Assembly (NCBI RefSeq): GCF_003362805.1
Contig: NZ_QNQT01000005.1
Location: 186,001 to 250,000 of the forward strand
Source of the DNA: Neobacillus piezotolerans
GTDB lineage: Bacteria > Bacillota > Bacilli > Bacillales > Cytobacillaceae
Length of the DNA: 64,000 nucleotides
Direction: 5' to 3'
In this document: one piece after another, positions 10,230-18,445 of the stretch
Layout of the letters: each line of letters begins with the position of its first letter
Position numbering within the stretch: position 1 is the first letter of the stretch
Program-made: the position numbers and the translations under genes
The notes under the pieces: model-generated
Told to the model about the DNA's origin: nothing
Seen by the model: only the letters and a program-made list of their open reading frames with translations
The model's database searches: none

Positions 10230-11012
10230 TTGAAGAAAACGTTAGGCAGCTTTATGATCGCGGCGGCAATTTCCGGTACGTTTGCAGCCAGCACACAGGC
10301 AGAAGAAATTGTTGTTAAAAAAGGAGATACCCTTTGGGGGCTTGCGGAAGTACATAATACAAGCGTTGAAAACATTAAGGTGTGGAACGGCATCGAGGAA
10401 GAAACAATCTATGCCGGTGAGACGCTGAATATTTTTCCAAAGCGTGTGTATGATGTCCAACAAGGCGATACATTATGGGCGATTGCTTCAGCCCAAAATG
10501 TTTCCCTTCAGGATCTTATTGATTGGAACGATTTGACGAGCGATTTGATCTATCCTGGAATGCAGTTGTCAATAGAGGAAAGCCGGACAGTATCGGCAGT
10601 TCCAGCCCAGCCACAAAAGCAATCCACTGGAAATAACACAACTGCGGCCCCGGTTTCGGCAAAGCCGGTTTCCACCACTCCGGTTGAGAAAAAGGAATCT
10701 GTTCCAGCCCAACAGGCTAGCGGAAAAGAGCTTGTCGTAACTGCGACCGCCTATACAGCCTCATGCAATGGATGTTCCGGGATAACCGCGACAGGCATCA
10801 ATCTTAAGACTAACCCGGGGGCAAAAGTAATTTCGGTTGATCCTTCGGTTATTCCGCTCGGTTCTAAAGTCCATGTTGAAGGATACGGATATGCGGTGGC
10901 TGGGGATACTGGCGGCGCTATTAAAGGAAACAGAATCGACGTATTCATCCCTTCGCATGATGAGGCTTTGAAGTGGGGAAACAAGAGCGTTAAAGTTAAA
11001 ATACTTGAATAA
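10230..11012 (+). CDS. Secreted LysM-LysM-3D domain cell-wall protein (YocH-like)
   Basis: 260 residues. Signal peptide (residues 1-24, cleavage near TQA-E), two LysM peptidoglycan-binding repeats (residues 26-70 and 72-114, each KKGDTLWGLA/QQGDTLWAIA), a Pro/Thr/Ala-rich linker, then a C-terminal 3D domain with TATAYTASC, SVDPSVIPLG and AVAGDTGGAIKG holding the three conserved Asp residues. Such proteins are wall-bound muralytic enzymes related to resuscitation/stationary-phase lytic transglycosylases; B. subtilis YocH is WalRK-controlled. Starts with TTG 10230 behind AGGAGG. No clean WalR direct repeat was found upstream. Confidence 0.85.
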   Translation: MKKTLGSFMIAAAISGTFAASTQAEEIVVKKGDTLWGLAEVHNTSVENIKVWNGIEEETIYAGETLNIFPKRVYDVQQGDTLWAIASAQNVSLQDLIDWNDLTSDLIYPGMQLSIEESRTVSAVPAQPQKQSTGNNTTAAPVSAKPVSTTPVEKKESVPAQQASGKELVVTATAYTASCNGCSGITATGINLKTNPGAKVISVDPSVIPLGSKVHVEGYGYAVAGDTGGAIKGNRIDVFIPSHDEALKWGNKSVKVKILE

Positions 11013-11018
11013 TAAATG

Positions 11019-11045
11019 AAACCGCCGGAATGGCGGTTTTATTTT
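11019..11045 (+). terminator. Terminator of the LysM/3D gene
   Basis: AAACCGCC (11019-11026) pairs with GGCGGTTT (11032-11039), then a T-rich tail. Confidence 0.75.
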
Positions 11046-11052
11046 TGAAATC

Positions 11053-11083
11053 AAAAGCCGGGCAGTGCTCGCCCGGCTTTTTG
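11053..11083 (-). terminator. Terminator of narK
   Basis: Eleven-base-pair stem AAAAGCCGGGC/GCCCGGCTTTT with T-run on both strands; nearest to the narK stop on the minus strand. Confidence 0.75.
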
Positions 11084-11101
11084 GAATTCCGTATCAATTG
11101 G

Positions 11102-12397
11102 CTAGGATGCCTGTTTTAATGCAACGATAGCACTCTTTCTCTGATAGAAGAACCAGTTCAGTCCGAAAGAGATGACATAAAATGCGATAAAGAAGTAAAA
11201 CGCTGTTACCGGAGTCCCTGTAGTATTAACAGACCATCCGAATAATTTTGGAATAAAGAACGAGCCGTAAGCGGCAAAAGCGGCAGTGAAACCGAGTACT
11301 GGAGCGGCTTCCTTTGGAACGAAAATGCCAGGTATCATTTGGAACGTCGAGCCGGATCCGATACCGGATGCGACGAACAGCACCAGGAAGCTAGCAAGGA
11401 ATCCAGTGAATTGTTTTTGGCCGAGGAAGAAAATGACTCCTCCGGCGCCAATTGCCTGCACAATTAATACATAAGCTGTGACTTTCGCGCCGCCAAGTTT
11501 ATCAGCAATCCAACCTCCGACCGGCCTTGCTGAAGCGGCAAGGAGCGCGCCAACAAAAGCGAGTGATACATGCTCAGGGAACTGTGACCTCAAGAGGAGC
11601 GGAAATGCCGCCGAATAGCCGATAAATGAACCGAATGTAGCTATATAGAGAACTGTCATAATCCACGTATGCTTTCTTTTTACAATTACAAACTGTTCGG
11701 AAACAGATTGTTTCGCAGCTGGAAGGTTATCCATTCCGAAATAGGCGGCGATTGTTAGGATCGCAATCGGAATGACCCAGATGAATGCGGCGTTTTGCAG
11801 GTATACCTGCGAGCCGTCCGGCAATGTTTGTGAGCCGCCGACCAGGGCGAAAGTGCCGGATGCAATTACAAGCGATGTAATAAACTGGACGACCGAAACC
11901 CCCATGTTGCCAAGACCGCCGTTAATGCCAAGAGCTGTTCCCTTTTCTTTTTTAGGGAAAAAGAAAGAGATGTTTGCTGTTGAAGATGAGAAGTTTCCGC
12001 CGCCAAGTCCGCAAAGCGCGGCCAATAAAAGCATGACACCAAATGGCGTATCGGGATTTTGCACGGCGAATCCGATTCCGATAGCCGGGATTGCAAGAAC
12101 TGCGGTTGAAATGACCGTCCAATTCTTGCCGCCAAATTTTCCAACCGCGAAGGTATAAACAAAACGCAGCGTGGCGCCTACAAGACCTGGAATTGCCGCC
12201 AATGTGAACAATTGTTCTTCCGTGAAATGAAAGCCGATATCATTCAGCCGTACCGCGACCACCGACCAGATTTGCCAAACGATAAAAGCGAGCATGAGGG
12301 ATGGGACAGAAATCCACAAATTCCTCCTCGCATGTTTCTTTCCTTCCTTTTTCCAAAAATCCTCGTTTTCAGGATTCCAATTCGTTATTCTTGCCAT
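11102..12397 (-). CDS. narK: Nitrate/nitrite transporter NarK (MFS, NNP family)
   Basis: 431 residues with about twelve membrane segments. The two glycine-rich NNP signatures are present (LCGLGGGNFSSSTANISFFFP and GSGSTFQMIPGIF-type segments), plus an arginine in the substrate region LVGATLRFVY. It imports nitrate and/or exports nitrite across the cytoplasmic membrane. An Fnr box at about -41.5 from a TATGAT -10 element indicates anaerobic activation, in line with the fnr gene at 3.1-3.8 kb. No nitrate reductase genes lie in this window. Confidence 0.9.
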   Translation of the reverse strand: MARITNWNPENEDFWKKEGKKHARRNLWISVPSLMLAFIVWQIWSVVAVRLNDIGFHFTEEQLFTLAAIPGLVGATLRFVYTFAVGKFGGKNWTVISTAVLAIPAIGIGFAVQNPDTPFGVMLLLAALCGLGGGNFSSSTANISFFFPKKEKGTALGINGGLGNMGVSVVQFITSLVIASGTFALVGGSQTLPDGSQVYLQNAAFIWVIPIAILTIAAYFGMDNLPAAKQSVSEQFVIVKRKHTWIMTVLYIATFGSFIGYSAAFPLLLRSQFPEHVSLAFVGALLAASARPVGGWIADKLGGAKVTAYVLIVQAIGAGGVIFFLGQKQFTGFLASFLVLFVASGIGSGSTFQMIPGIFVPKEAAPVLGFTAAFAAYGSFFIPKLFGWSVNTTGTPVTAFYFFIAFYVISFGLNWFFYQRKSAIVALKQAS

Positions 12398-12454
12398 GAA
12401 AATTTCCCCCTTCGGTAAAATCCAATTAACACTATGTTGGTACTGACAATATTA

Positions 12455-12497
12455 ATCATAAGGTGATGTTACCATCAGAAATGTGATGTTCGTCACT
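12455..12497 (-). promoter_or_regulatory. Fnr-dependent narK promoter
   Basis: TGTGA-TGTTCG-TCACT (12482-12497) is a full match to the Bacillus Fnr palindrome. On the minus strand a TATGAT -10 box lies at 12460-12455, putting the site centre near -41.5 from the predicted start, the classic class II activator position. A weaker related half-palindrome (12462-12476) lies in between. Confidence 0.8.
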
Positions 12498-12572
12498 CTG
12501 TTTTTGAAGGAATTGTGAAAACGGGGCTAAGTTCATAAAGTTGTAAAATCTATGTTCGCGCACGTATAAATT

Positions 12573-12598
12573 GTTTTTATCTGTTCCTGGTTGGGTAA
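12573..12598 (+). promoter_or_regulatory. Sigma-B-type promoter
   Basis: GTTTTT (12573-12578), 14-bp spacer, GGGTAA (12593-12598): agrees with the general stress sigma-B consensus GTTT(A/T)(A/T)-N12-15-GGG(A/T)A(A/T). It is 33 bp before the small membrane protein gene. Confidence 0.7.
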
Positions 12599-12631
12599 AC
12601 TATTCCCAAACAGACAGAAAGGAAGATTGCT

Positions 12632-12778
12632 ATGTTGTGGACAATCATCGGCCTATTGGTCCTTTTCTGGATCATCGGAATGGTATTTAATATTGCGGGA
12701 GGACTTATCCATATTCTTCTCGTAGCGGCTGTAATCGTCTTTTTATTCAACCTCTTTAAAAATAAAGCGGCGCGCTAG
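12632..12778 (+). CDS. lmo0937-type small membrane protein, 48 aa
   Basis: Two hydrophobic stretches separated by the short GMVFNIAGGLIH turn, ending in a basic tail (FKNKAAR). This layout matches the lmo0937 family of tiny membrane proteins in Bacilli. ATG 12632 has GAAAGGAAG upstream. The sigma-B-type promoter in front suggests stress induction. The biochemical role is unknown. Confidence 0.75.
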   Translation: MLWTIIGLLVLFWIIGMVFNIAGGLIHILLVAAVIVFLFNLFKNKAAR

Positions 12779-12788
12779 AAATAAAAAT

Positions 12789-12822
12789 TGCCTCATCCCG
12801 CGGGATGCGGGCATTTTTTATT
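12789..12822 (+). terminator. Terminator
   Basis: TGCC/GGCA and CATCC/GGATG pairings in one hairpin, then ATTTTTTATTT. Follows the lmo0937-type gene. Confidence 0.7.
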
Positions 12823-13025
12823 TCCGGCGTGTACCGAAGGACCGAAAAAGGGGATTAAACGTATTTGGGAACCGAATAATAAATGTGAAAGGAAAATTTG
12901 TGAGGGTACACAGAAATTTTTCCTTGGCAGTTTGCATTGGCGGATTTATGATTAAAAAGGATTGCAGCGTGGTACATTTTAATTTAAATGACAGGAAAAC
13001 ATTTTTATAAAAGAAGGCGAATAGC

Positions 13026-14363
13026 ATGCGTTTCAGAAAGATTTCATTGGACCCACCGAAGGTCCTCGTCCTTGGGTTCACCCTGATTATCCTTATCGGG
13101 GCATCGGTGTTAACGCTTCCCGCCTCAACAACCGACCACCAGGGACTTCCATTTTTAAAAGCCCTGTTCACGGCCACTTCCGCGACATGTGTGACAGGAC
13201 TTGTAGTGGTGGATACGGGAACGGCCTTTACCACTATTGGGCAGGTGGCCATTCTCTTAATGATTCAGGTAGGCGGGCTTGGGTTCATGACGTTCGCGAC
13301 GCTATTTGCTTTCATTTTAGGAAAAAGGATTTCATTAAAGGAAAGGATTCTCCTGCAGCAATCGTTAAACAGCATCTCTATGGAAGGCATTGTTCGCCTT
13401 TCAAAGAGAATATTAATCTTCACCGCCTTTTTTGAATCGATAGGAGCTTTAATCCTTTCTATCAGGTTTTCGTTTGATATGCCAGTGGGAAAGGCCGTTT
13501 ATTATGGGATATTCCATTCGGTTTCGAACTTTAATAATGCCGGATTTGATTTGATGGGCGAATTCCGGAGTTTGACTGGTTATGTTAATGACCCAATCGT
13601 TGTCTTCACGATTTGTACTTTGATCATTACGGGAGGCATCGGATTTATCGTCATAAACGAGTTATATGAGTACCCCCGGACCAAAAAGCTGTCACTGCAT
13701 ACAAAAATCGTCCTGGCCGCCACGGGATGGCTGCTCGCCGCAGGAACGCTGTTCATATTCCTGCTTGAGTTCTCGAACGGGAAGACGCTCGGGCCACTTT
13801 CATTAAGCGGAAAAGCTCTCGCCGCGTTATTCCAATCGGTTACCGCGAGGACAGCTGGGGCCAACACTGTAGGCATTGGCGATATGACTCATTCGGGCCT
13901 GTTTTTGATCATTATCCTAATGTTTATCGGGGCTTCACCGGGTTCGACTGGAGGCGGGATAAAGACGACAACGTTTACAACGCTTCTGGGGGCGGTGTGG
14001 TCTCAAATACGGGGGAAGGAAGATGTCGTTTTCTACCGTAGGAGGATCGGCTACGAAACGATTTACAAAGCATTGACGGTTACAATGAGCGGGCTGGCTC
14101 TCATTATCACCGTAACAATGCTGATGACAATAACCGAGAAAGGTACGGACTTTTTAATGATCCTTTTTGAGGCAACCTCGGCGTTTGCCACGGTAGGCCT
14201 GTCCATGGGGCTTACGCCGGAGTTGTCGCCAGCAGGCGAGGTTTTGATTACATTCATGATGCTCGCTGGAAGGGTGGGCCCGTTAACAGTTGCCTATGCG
14301 GTCACTTTAAGGAGGAAACAGAGTCCATTCCATTACCCTAAAGGGAAAATAATGATAGGCTAG
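13026..14363 (+). CDS. ktrB: Potassium uptake protein KtrB (TrkH/KtrB family)
   Basis: 445 residues, the same length as B. subtilis KtrB. Four pore-loop repeats each carry the selectivity-filter glycine: ATCVTGL, NNAGFD, ARTAGANTVG and FATVGLSMG. The third repeat reads TAGAN instead of the more usual TAGFN. It forms the membrane channel for K+ (Na+-linked) uptake, gated by the KtrA ring encoded 24 bp downstream. ATG 13026 is preceded by AAGAAGGCG. No c-di-AMP (ydaO) riboswitch could be recognised upstream. Confidence 0.88.
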   Translation: MRFRKISLDPPKVLVLGFTLIILIGASVLTLPASTTDHQGLPFLKALFTATSATCVTGLVVVDTGTAFTTIGQVAILLMIQVGGLGFMTFATLFAFILGKRISLKERILLQQSLNSISMEGIVRLSKRILIFTAFFESIGALILSIRFSFDMPVGKAVYYGIFHSVSNFNNAGFDLMGEFRSLTGYVNDPIVVFTICTLIITGGIGFIVINELYEYPRTKKLSLHTKIVLAATGWLLAAGTLFIFLLEFSNGKTLGPLSLSGKALAALFQSVTARTAGANTVGIGDMTHSGLFLIIILMFIGASPGSTGGGIKTTTFTTLLGAVWSQIRGKEDVVFYRRRIGYETIYKALTVTMSGLALIITVTMLMTITEKGTDFLMILFEATSAFATVGLSMGLTPELSPAGEVLITFMMLAGRVGPLTVAYAVTLRRKQSPFHYPKGKIMIG

Positions 14364-14387
14364 CAAGATTGTAAGGAGTGCATAAGG

Positions 14388-15041
14388 ATGGTTAAACAAT
14401 ATGCGGTAATCGGCTTGGGGAGGTTCGGGACCAGCCTTGCGGGCAATCTTTTACAGGCAGGCCAGGAAGTACTCGGCGTTGATGTGAACGAGGAGCGGGT
14501 AGAGGACGCTCAATCGGCTGTCACGCATGCGGTCATTGCCGATTCAACCGACCCGGAAGCATTGAAGTCGATCGGGATCAGGAATTTTGACACCGTCATT
14601 GTAGCGATTGGAAATGACATACAGGCAAGTATTCTTACTGTCCTTCTTTTAAAAGAAGAGGGAGTGAAGAAGGTTATCGCCAAAGCGCTAAATAAGCCTC
14701 ATGGGCAGGTTCTCGATAAGGTTGGAGCAGACTGGGTCATTTTCCCGGAACGGGACATGGGCGAAAGGGTCGCCCATATGCTGCTGTCCCCGAATGTCCT
14801 CAATTTCATTGAATTGTCAAAGGAGTACAGCGTTGAAGAAATCAAGGTTCCGGCTTCAATGACAAACAGGACGTTAAGAGAGCTGGATGTGCGCGCAAAG
14901 TACAATCTCAGTGTAATCGCGATTAGGCATGGCAAAAATATCAATATATCCCCATCGCCGGATGAAACCATTGAAGAAGGTGATGTGCTTGTGGTGATTG
15001 GCGGAAACCGCGACCTGGAGCGTTTCGCCAACCTTCAATAA
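14388..15041 (+). CDS. ktrA: KtrA/KtrC regulatory subunit (RCK domains)
   Basis: 217 residues. RCK_N Rossmann domain with GLGRFGTSLA nucleotide motif and acidic residue after strand 2 (VDVNEERV), then an RCK_C (TrkA_C) domain from about residue 135 (EIKVPASMTNRTLRELDVRAKYNLSVIAI). The N-domain binds ATP/ADP and opens or closes KtrB; the C-domain is where c-di-AMP binds in Bacillus homologues. Cytoplasmic face of the membrane. Co-transcribed with ktrB; AAGGAG before ATG 14388. Confidence 0.9.
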   Translation: MVKQYAVIGLGRFGTSLAGNLLQAGQEVLGVDVNEERVEDAQSAVTHAVIADSTDPEALKSIGIRNFDTVIVAIGNDIQASILTVLLLKEEGVKKVIAKALNKPHGQVLDKVGADWVIFPERDMGERVAHMLLSPNVLNFIELSKEYSVEEIKVPASMTNRTLRELDVRAKYNLSVIAIRHGKNINISPSPDETIEEGDVLVVIGGNRDLERFANLQ

Positions 15042-15050
15042 GCAGGAAGC

Positions 15051-15085
15051 GGAGCGGATGCCGGTGTACATCCGCTCTTTTTATT
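15051..15085 (+). terminator. Terminator of ktrBA
   Basis: GAGCGGATG pairs with CATCCGCTC (loop ccggtgta), followed by TTTTTATT. Confidence 0.85.
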
Positions 15086-15099
15086 CCCATTTTCAGGAT

Positions 15100-15365
15100 G
15101 CATAAGGTAAAATAAATTATAGACAGATAATTTATTCAAAGGGGATATCAAATTATATTGATTTAAGAAGCGACAGCGTCACTAAACTGACTGTGAGATG
15201 AGGAAGGCGGCATCATGGCGGAGTTGGCGATGTCGTGTATGGAGAAGAATTCACAGTAAAGGAACTTGGGAAGATACGGGGTCAGCGAGCAGGATGTCCG
15301 TACAGCAATTTCAATAATCGCAAAACTTACTTAAAAAAGAGAAAAAGTTAGGGGAGATTAGGGGT
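15100..15365. other. Spacer with possible decayed coding sequence
   Basis: No intact gene. From about 15190 to 15350 one plus-strand frame reads GVGDVVYGEEFTVKELGK then further codons to a stop at 15347-15349, without a start codon or ribosome binding site, and flanking frames are closed. It could be a remnant of a lost gene or chance. No terminator or known regulatory RNA seen. Confidence 0.3.
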
Positions 15366-15965
15366 TTGATTATCAATACTAGATCAAGTGATGAACGTAA
15401 AGTCACTATGGTTGCCATTACTATCATCATGTACATTAGCAGCTTTTTTGTTCCTTTCGTAATAATCGCGTCTATACATAGCATGTACTTCTTCAAGAGG
15501 GAATATTGGTTCTTTGAAACCCCGCCAAGCTCGTATATCGCCTTCATGATAGGAATGCTTCTTTCCGCGGTATTGTTCACTTTATACCTCGCCGCCGCGT
15601 GGAAATGGGAAAGCCGGAAATTGGGAATTGCCCTGTTGGCGATGCAAATCATTACCATACCAGTCTACATTGGCTCGGTCGACAACTATTACTATGCGAC
15701 TGGAGAGGGCATATTTTTCAATAAACTGGCGGGATATGGCTTGAAAAAATATGCTTGGGAGGATATGGAGCGGGTCAAAGTCGTTTACCGCCATTCGAAC
15801 GGATCTGTCCGGCTCGATCAATACAAATTCACAACTAAGGATGGCGTCGTGGTGTCGATTCCTTATACTTCTAGGTTTGCGGAAAGCCAATGGAAAATCG
15901 ACGGTGTAATCAAGGCGAATAAACTTACTGTCTCGGATAACTATGATAATCCTATAATGGATTGA
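15366..15965 (+). CDS. Hypothetical membrane protein with C-terminal PH-like region
   Basis: 199 residues: three hydrophobic segments (about residues 15-40, 55-78, 84-103) followed by a soluble beta-rich tail (GEGIFFNKL, YAWEDMERVKVVYR, YKFTTKDGVVVSIPY) that resembles bacterial PH domains of small membrane proteins. Not recognised by name. TTG 15366 follows TTAGGGG; ATG 15408 inside is an alternative start with a poorer site. Stands alone between terminators. Confidence 0.6.
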   Translation: MIINTRSSDERKVTMVAITIIMYISSFFVPFVIIASIHSMYFFKREYWFFETPPSSYIAFMIGMLLSAVLFTLYLAAAWKWESRKLGIALLAMQIITIPVYIGSVDNYYYATGEGIFFNKLAGYGLKKYAWEDMERVKVVYRHSNGSVRLDQYKFTTKDGVVVSIPYTSRFAESQWKIDGVIKANKLTVSDNYDNPIMD

Positions 15966-15969
15966 TAAA

Positions 15970-16012
15970 TGAAAAGAGGAATCCCGGGCTATAAAATGGG
16001 GTTCCTCTTCCG
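15970..16012. terminator. Bidirectional terminator
   Basis: AAGAGGAATCCC pairs imperfectly with GGGGTTCCTCTT; lies between convergent genes. Confidence 0.6.
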
Positions 16013-16015
16013 TTT

Positions 16016-17281
16016 TTAAATTCCGCTGTCAATCGCCAATGGTGAGAGCGCTTTTGTTTGGCTTAAAAATATGAATGCATCATACCGCCTGGAAATGGAA
16101 GAAGGCACGTAGTTTCCGTACTGCTCCATATCAGGTTCATAGACGACGCCAATCGCCCTGTGGCCAATTTCCTTCGCAAATTCGTTCCTGTTTTCGTCAG
16201 AGAAAATAAGTAGTTTATCTTCATCACCAGCCTGGAACAATTCATCCTCCCAACTAAAAGCCTGGGCAGGGGGTGCATCAATTTCCCTTAGGGGCGCGCC
16301 CCATTGGCCTGCCGCGATCACAGTCCCGCGATGCGTACCAAAGCCGCAAATGAAAACATCTTCCATTCCATGCTCCTCCCTGACAATTTGGCCGACATTG
16401 ACCATCCCTGCCTTTTTCATATCGGTCGCCCTTGCGTCTCCCACGTGGGTATTATGCTCCCATACAACTGCTTTTGCATTTTTGCCATGAAAGTCCATGA
16501 CCGCATTAAGCGTTTCTGCCATGTGCATGTCCCGGGTGTTCCAGGAACCGGCGTCACTCATGACCATCAGCCTGTAGTATTGCTCCGCATTCCTCGCCAC
16601 AAGGGCATTGATTTCAAGGTTCAGCGCATTCTCGCGATCGATTTTTTCCTTATGGGCGTTTTTCCTAATCGAAGACAGCAGTTCGATTACTTCTTTTCTG
16701 CACCCATCCGATAAATATCCCGCCGAAATTGCATATGTTTCATTGCTCCTGTTAAACGGCTCGAAACAGGAAAAGGCATCTAACGCGGCTTGCAGTTCAG
16801 AGGAGTTTATCTTTCTCAAGTAGTTGATGATTTCATCCATTGACTCCCAGAGGCTATAAACGTCCAGCCCATAAAACCCTGCTTTCTTATCTTCCGGAAC
16901 CGTTTTGTTATAGTCTTTCATCCAGCCCACCAGCGAGGCGATTTCCTTATTCGCCCACATCCAGGTTGGCCAGCGGTGAAAAGCCTTAAGGACTTCCTCG
17001 GGGCTCCTTTTGTCTTCATTATCTTTGATATAGGCATTTACGGCCTGGCATGCTGGCCAGTCCCCTTCAACAGCAATGAAGGTAAAACCGTGTTCGCTAA
17101 TTAACTTTTTTGAAAGCTCCGCGCGGACGGTATAGAACTCGGAGGTCCCATGTGAAGCCTCTCCTAAAAGGACATACTTTGCCTCGCTGGCTCGCATGGC
17201 CAATCCATCCAGGTCCGATATATCTTTAATGGGAATTGACCATTTTTGAATCGACTCCTTTAGTCCATTCTCCAAATCCAT
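16016..17281 (-). CDS. Erythromycin esterase family protein
   Basis: About 421 residues. Family hallmarks: LLGEASHGTSEFY, AVEGDWPACQAVN, WMWANKEI, GLDVYSLWESM, WEHNTHVGDA and GFGTHRGTVIAA; the conserved His (ASHG, EHN, THRG) and Glu residues required by the EreA/EreB fold are all present. Some members hydrolyse macrolide lactones, but many Bacillus homologues lack macrolide activity, so resistance should not be assumed. Start: GGAGG lies one base before ATG 17281 and seven before TTG 17275, so TTG may be the real start. Soluble, apparently monocistronic. Confidence 0.85.
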   Translation of the reverse strand: MDLENGLKESIQKWSIPIKDISDLDGLAMRASEAKYVLLGEASHGTSEFYTVRAELSKKLISEHGFTFIAVEGDWPACQAVNAYIKDNEDKRSPEEVLKAFHRWPTWMWANKEIASLVGWMKDYNKTVPEDKKAGFYGLDVYSLWESMDEIINYLRKINSSELQAALDAFSCFEPFNRSNETYAISAGYLSDGCRKEVIELLSSIRKNAHKEKIDRENALNLEINALVARNAEQYYRLMVMSDAGSWNTRDMHMAETLNAVMDFHGKNAKAVVWEHNTHVGDARATDMKKAGMVNVGQIVREEHGMEDVFICGFGTHRGTVIAAGQWGAPLREIDAPPAQAFSWEDELFQAGDEDKLLIFSDENRNEFAKEIGHRAIGVVYEPDMEQYGNYVPSSISRRYDAFIFLSQTKALSPLAIDSGI

Positions 17282-17413
17282 TCCTCCTTTCCGGCGCAAA
17301 TGTTGTTGTAGACGACTGCATTTTGTCAATTCTTGTGGAAAATCAGAATGCGGACTTAGCGCCTTTTGTCAGTCTTTGCGCTTGCCTGGGAAATAAAGAT
17401 TTCCCGCATGGGG

Positions 17414-17671
17414 CTAAAATAATTGTTCATATACATTGTTAAGCTGTTCCGCGCGTTCTTCATCTTTTTCGTCTAAGGCATACTTTATTTCTTCAGGCAG
17501 GATGGAGTTTAGGAATGTGATATCGCCCGCATCCAAATGTTCGGCGAAATCTTCCGCGGTACGATAGTGGTTTTTCAATTTATCGAAAAGTTTTTTTCCT
17601 TCATTATGGTTTTCTGTATAGTTTGAAAGGATTTCCCTTAAATAAGCAAGTGATTGGTCCATGTGTGCCAT
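17414..17671 (-). CDS. Small helical protein, possibly CsgA-type sporulation protein
   Basis: 85 residues from ATG 17671 (GGAGG seven bases upstream). Reads LAYLREILSNY near the start and FLNSILPEEIKYALDEKDEERAEQLNNVYEQLF-like helices at the end (quoted in part). This resembles my recollection of B. subtilis CsgA, a sigma-G-dependent small spore protein, but without a search the assignment is tentative. Only about 40 bp separate it from the upstream HAD phosphatase gene, so the two may be one transcript. No sigma-G promoter was recognised. Confidence 0.55.
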   Translation of the reverse strand: MAHMDQSLAYLREILSNYTENHNEGKKLFDKLKNHYRTAEDFAEHLDAGDITFLNSILPEEIKYALDEKDEERAEQLNNVYEQLF

Positions 17672-17713
17672 GCTCATTCCTCCATTTAAAAAGTAATAAT
17701 TACTAGGTTGTTC

Positions 17714-18241
17714 TTATGAACCGAGCAGTGATATGATTGGCTTTACAGCTTCAGCGAGGGAAGGTGCCTTTGCATCCGCTTTTGTTTCGCCGTCCCCGAT
17801 AAAGACGGTTTTGCAGCCGGCGGCTTTCCCGGCTTCAACATCCCTCTCGTGGTCGCCAACCATAACAGAATCCGAAAGGTTGATTCCATGTTTTTCTGCC
17901 AAATCGATAAGCATACCCGGCTCTGGTTTCCGGCAGGTGCACCCCTGTGTAGGCTTATGCGGGCAATAGGCGATATCGATTACTTTGCCTCCTTTTTGCT
18001 CAAGCATGGAAGTTAGCCGTTTATGGACTTTGCGCAGTTTTTCCTCTGTCATAAACCCAAGGCCAATCCCACCCTGATTCGTTACAATAAATACCGGGTA
18101 GCCCGCATTTGTAATTTCAGCAACCGCTTCCGCCGCCCCTTCCAACAAAAATAGCTGTCCAGGGTGGTTTACAAATTTTACCCTGCTCGTTAAAACCTCA
18201 TTCAGTACTCCATCCCTGTCAAGAAATACAGCTTTTTTCAT
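17714..18241 (-). CDS. HAD-IIIA phosphatase, GmhB/HisB-N-like
   Basis: 175 residues with the full HAD set: FLDRDGVLNE (motif I, nucleophile Asp), VTNQGG (motif II), RKPEPGM (motif III Lys) and VGDHERDVEAGKAAG (motif IV). A zinc-binding CPHKPTQGCTC lies before motif III, typical of D-glycero-D-manno-heptose-1,7-bisphosphate 7-phosphatases. In a Gram-positive the substrate may be a heptose for S-layer/wall glycans or another sugar bisphosphate. ATG 18241 has AGAGGAG upstream. Confidence 0.85.
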   Translation of the reverse strand: MKKAVFLDRDGVLNEVLTSRVKFVNHPGQLFLLEGAAEAVAEITNAGYPVFIVTNQGGIGLGFMTEEKLRKVHKRLTSMLEQKGGKVIDIAYCPHKPTQGCTCRKPEPGMLIDLAEKHGINLSDSVMVGDHERDVEAGKAAGCKTVFIGDGETKADAKAPSLAEAVKPIISLLGS

Positions 18242-18445
18242 TCGTAAAAAGCTCCTCTTATTTTAAAATGGCATATAGCTTATTTTCACTTTTTATTGTT
18301 CCTTTTCCTTTTCGCTGTTAAACCGGCAATTATAAGCCAAATTAGAATGATTCTGCGGAAACGGGACAAAATGGGGAATATTTGACTGTTAATTAGGGAA
18401 ATTAGAGGGATAGGTACGCACATCAAAGTAGGAAGGGGTGTGGCA

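Noticed and set aside
12820-13025. c-di-AMP (ydaO) riboswitch upstream of ktrB
   Set aside because: Expected because B. subtilis ktrAB has one, but the conserved segments could not be found; only scattered GGGAACC-like pieces.
16000-16300. Erythromycin esterase homologue as a proven resistance gene
   Set aside because: Family signature is clear, but many Bacillus members do not hydrolyse macrolides; resistance not claimed.
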